From positions 1-21,833 of the forward strand of contig JAHIPG010000178.1 in assembly GCA_018894775.1 (NCBI GenBank): DNA of 21,833 nucleotides, given 5' to 3'. The translations under genes were made by a program, and so were the position numbers. This document shows positions 20,379 to 21,833 of this stretch, in pieces (the first letter of the stretch is position 1; the number at the start of each line of letters is the position of its first letter). The stretch comes from Nanobdellota archaeon (GTDB taxonomy: Archaea > Nanobdellota > Nanobdellia > SCGC-AAA011-G17 > VGLX01). Under the pieces are notes generated by a model. The model was not told the origin of the DNA. It made no database searches and saw nothing but the letters and a program-made list of their open reading frames with translations.

Positions 20379-21212
20379 ATGAAAAACTGGATAATAATTA
20401 TACTATTAATAATTCTGGCTACATCAGTTAATGCCAAATGTGGAGACAATTTCTGTGATGTTGATGAAGACTGTGAAAGCTGCCCTGACGATTGTTTATG
20501 TACAAAAGGGCCACATAATGAACAGATAGACTGCTGTAATGATTTTGCCTGTCAAGAATGTCAGAAAGGCTATTGTAACCAAAGAAAATGTGACAGCCTA
20601 GCAGGATTTATAAGCATGTTCAATAAAATATCCTGTTCTAAAAACGGGGCTGTATCTATAGAAGTTGAATTCTTAGAATTGGATAGTGTTGATTTAGACC
20701 CTGAAGATGAGCTCAAAGTTTATATGAAAACTAAAGATGGAGAATCCTCTTTTAGCGAAGTTGCCGGAACATGGATGAATCCTGAAAAATCAGGATCTTA
20801 TAAGTATACCAAAATATCAGGCACATCAACATTCACATCTGAAGAAAACATATTCCAAGACAAAGGAGACTATTATGTAAGGGTCAAATACAAAATAGGA
20901 AGAGGAGATAATTTATATGAAACAACAGAGGTTAATTGTCTAGGAATGCCAAAAGCAGAACCTGAAATACCTGAAAAGACTGAAACAGAACCAGAAGAGG
21001 TAGAATCGCCAAGAGAAGAATATGTAGAAGAATCAACAGAAGAAGTTACAGAAGAAACAACTGAAGAATTAGAGATAATACCTATAGAAACTCCTGAAAA
21101 GAAAAGTAATGTAAAGTGGTATATTATCACAATTGCAATATTTGTTGTATTAATCATATTGTTTATAATCAGATATGAAATCAAAATAACAAAAAAGAAC
21201 AGTAAAATTTAA
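20379..21212 (+). CDS. Cys-rich surface protein, single C-terminal membrane anchor
   Basis: 277 aa. The signal peptide is KNWIIIILLIILATSVNA, with likely cleavage after A19. A Cys-rich knot follows (CGDNFCDVDEDCESCPDDC, then CCNDFACQECQKGYC). This CGDxxCD...ENC/SCPxDC form is common in secreted archaeal proteins. Next is a beta-rich domain (about 90-190) with SVDLDPEDELKVYMKTKDGE and YYVRVKYKIGRG, probably Ig-like. An acidic Glu/Thr stalk (about 205-240) and a membrane helix (WYIITIAIFVVLIILFIIRY) with a basic inner end complete the chain. This is a type I surface protein; binding partner unknown. The ATG at 20379 is preferred over 20340 because the signal peptide and TATA spacing fit. The next gene follows after 19 nt. 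Confidence 0.85.
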   Translation: MKNWIIIILLIILATSVNAKCGDNFCDVDEDCESCPDDCLCTKGPHNEQIDCCNDFACQECQKGYCNQRKCDSLAGFISMFNKISCSKNGAVSIEVEFLELDSVDLDPEDELKVYMKTKDGESSFSEVAGTWMNPEKSGSYKYTKISGTSTFTSEENIFQDKGDYYVRVKYKIGRGDNLYETTEVNCLGMPKAEPEIPEKTETEPEEVESPREEYVEESTEEVTEETTEELEIIPIETPEKKSNVKWYIITIAIFVVLIILFIIRYEIKITKKNSKI

Positions 21213-21220
21213 ATAAAGAA

Positions 21221-21225
21221 GAGGT
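21221..21225 (+). promoter_or_regulatory. Shine-Dalgarno for second Cys-rich protein
   Basis: GAGGT, 6 nt before the ATG at 21232. Downstream operon genes here use an SD, while promoter-proximal ones look leaderless. Confidence 0.55.
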
Positions 21226-21231
21226 AAAACT

Positions 21232-21708
21232 ATGAAACTACCACAATTCAAAATATCATTCCTTAGAAGAGGAGAACAACACCATCTAAATGAATATAGT
21301 GAGAAAGAAGATAAACCTGTTACAGAAATTAAGCCTACTAAATCTAAGGTTACAAGAAAGCTCAACAAAAAAAGGTTGGTAATGTTATCTTCAATAATCC
21401 TTGTACTCATAGCAGCAGTATTCTTTATAAGCAAAACAGATTTTATCAGTCTAACAATAAAAGGAGAAGAACTGCCGGCATGCATTGATGATTGCAGCTT
21501 TGAAGGAAAACTCTGTGAAAACGCAAAGATATACGAATGTGTTGCTGCTGAAGACGGATGCAAAGATAAAGCTGTAACAGAAGAGTGTAAGAGTGGAGAC
21601 GAATGCTCCAGCATAAATGAAGGTGAATGTTATACACCTATGCTATGTGACGGAGATTTCCATAAATGTGATACTGTTTTTTCTAATAGGTATATAACCC
21701 AAGTTTGA
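21232..21708 (+). CDS. Cys-rich type II membrane protein, probably truncated at 3' end
   Basis: 158 aa. A basic cytoplasmic N-terminus (about 48 residues, ending KVTRKLNKKRL) precedes a membrane helix at 49-67 (VMLSSIILVLIAAVFFIS). An outer domain with regularly spaced Cys follows: ACIDDC, KLCENAKIYEC, EDGCKDK, ECKSGDEC, GECYTPMLC, HKCD. The protein then stops after a non-Cys, unrelated-looking tail (TVFSNRYITQV). Only a few residues follow the last Cys, and a likely mobile-element edge begins about here, so the natural C-terminus may have been lost. It is in one operon with the Cys-rich protein before it. Probably a surface or adhesion protein; no family recognised. Confidence 0.75.
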   Translation: MKLPQFKISFLRRGEQHHLNEYSEKEDKPVTEIKPTKSKVTRKLNKKRLVMLSSIILVLIAAVFFISKTDFISLTIKGEELPACIDDCSFEGKLCENAKIYECVAAEDGCKDKAVTEECKSGDECSSINEGECYTPMLCDGDFHKCDTVFSNRYITQV

Positions 21709-21726
21709 CAGTTAATTAATAAAAGT

Positions 21727-21772
21727 GTTCTTGTTTTAGAATTTCTACCATGAAAACTCTAAAAACAAGAAC
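21727..21772 (+). repeat. Long inverted repeat enclosing a start codon
   Basis: GTTCTTGTTTTAGA (21727-21740) pairs with TCTAAAAACAAGAAC (21758-21772), 14 bp with a single extra A. The 17-nt loop contains the ATG at 21750. On RNA this would hold the start codon in a hairpin loop. Such structures often limit transposase translation. It could also be an element end. Confidence 0.6.
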
Positions 21773-21833
21773 AAATAAGTTAAAATCTAATAACAATATA
21801 AGTTTTCCTATTGGAACTGCTTTAGCAGTTAAA
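21750..21833 (+). CDS. Partial ORF at right edge, possibly a transposase N-terminus
   Basis: The ATG at 21750 opens 28 codons to the window end: MKTLKTRTNKLKSNNN, then ISFPIGTALAVK. The short basic start followed by a hydrophobic SFPIG...LAV block resembles the beginning of several archaeal DDE transposases, but 28 residues cannot prove it. The start codon sits in the loop of a strong inverted repeat. A TATA-like TTAATTAAT at about 21713-21721 is near leaderless distance. The previous gene looks cut short just upstream. Confidence 0.4.
   Translation, partial: MKTLKTRTNKLKSNNNISFPIGTALAVK

Noticed and set aside
21727..21772. Start of a CRISPR array at the right edge
   Set aside because: The unit is an inverted repeat around an ATG and does not recur with a spacer in the visible sequence.

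Overview
The window is A+T-rich archaeal DNA. The evidence is the split RNA polymerase genes in archaeal order (rpoH, rpoB'', rpoB', rpoA', rpoA''), archaeal-type rpl30e, nusA, rps12 and rps7, a tRNA-Lys gene with a bulge-helix-bulge intron, and many TATA boxes about 25-35 nt before start codons. Short intergenic spaces, many ATGA overlaps, many small unknown proteins and Cys-rich surface proteins suggest a small-genome DPANN-type lineage (for example Woesearchaeota or Pacearchaeota). That placement is inference; the archaeal assignment is firm.

Layout. (1) 1-1774: a tandem family of unknown two-helix membrane proteins on the + strand: the tail of one copy, two complete copies, and a 24-bp remnant of a further copy. 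(2) 1775-6097: a minus-strand pair made of a Ski2/Mtr4-like DExH helicase and a Cas4/RecB-like Fe-S nuclease, then a divergent small PC4-like protein, a TPR-like protein, and a second Cas4-like nuclease. (3) 6218-10133: short accessory units. These are an unknown 130-aa protein, an FKBP prolyl isomerase broken by a one-base frameshift, a HAD hydrolase, an operon of a C39-like cysteine peptidase and an M14-like metallopeptidase, an FmdB-like zinc ribbon, and a flavodoxin. Most have their own TATA box and look leaderless. (4) 10134-10637: a non-coding stretch with two TATA boxes, then tRNA-Asp(GTC) and tRNA-Lys(TTT). (5) 10657-17929: the RNA polymerase operon, starting only 19 nt after tRNA-Lys. 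(6) 17930-18622: about 690 bp of decayed sequence with a 14-bp inverted repeat and remnants of small genes, which splits the usual rpo-str cluster. (7) 18623-20319: rpl30e-nusA-rps12-rps7 under a new promoter. (8) 20379-21833: two Cys-rich membrane-anchored surface proteins; the second looks cut short next to a partial ORF whose start codon lies inside a strong inverted repeat, possibly the edge of an insertion sequence.

Functionally the core is transcription and translation. The flanks hold nucleic-acid processing enzymes, protein turnover or folding enzymes, and surface proteins. No CRISPR array, cas1/cas2 or complete mobile element is visible. The observations most worth a second look are the eroding tandem membrane-protein family beside the helicase-nuclease pair, the tRNA-rpo linkage, the C39/M14 operon, the broken FKBP gene, the decayed 690-bp insertion and the probable mobile-element edge at the right end.
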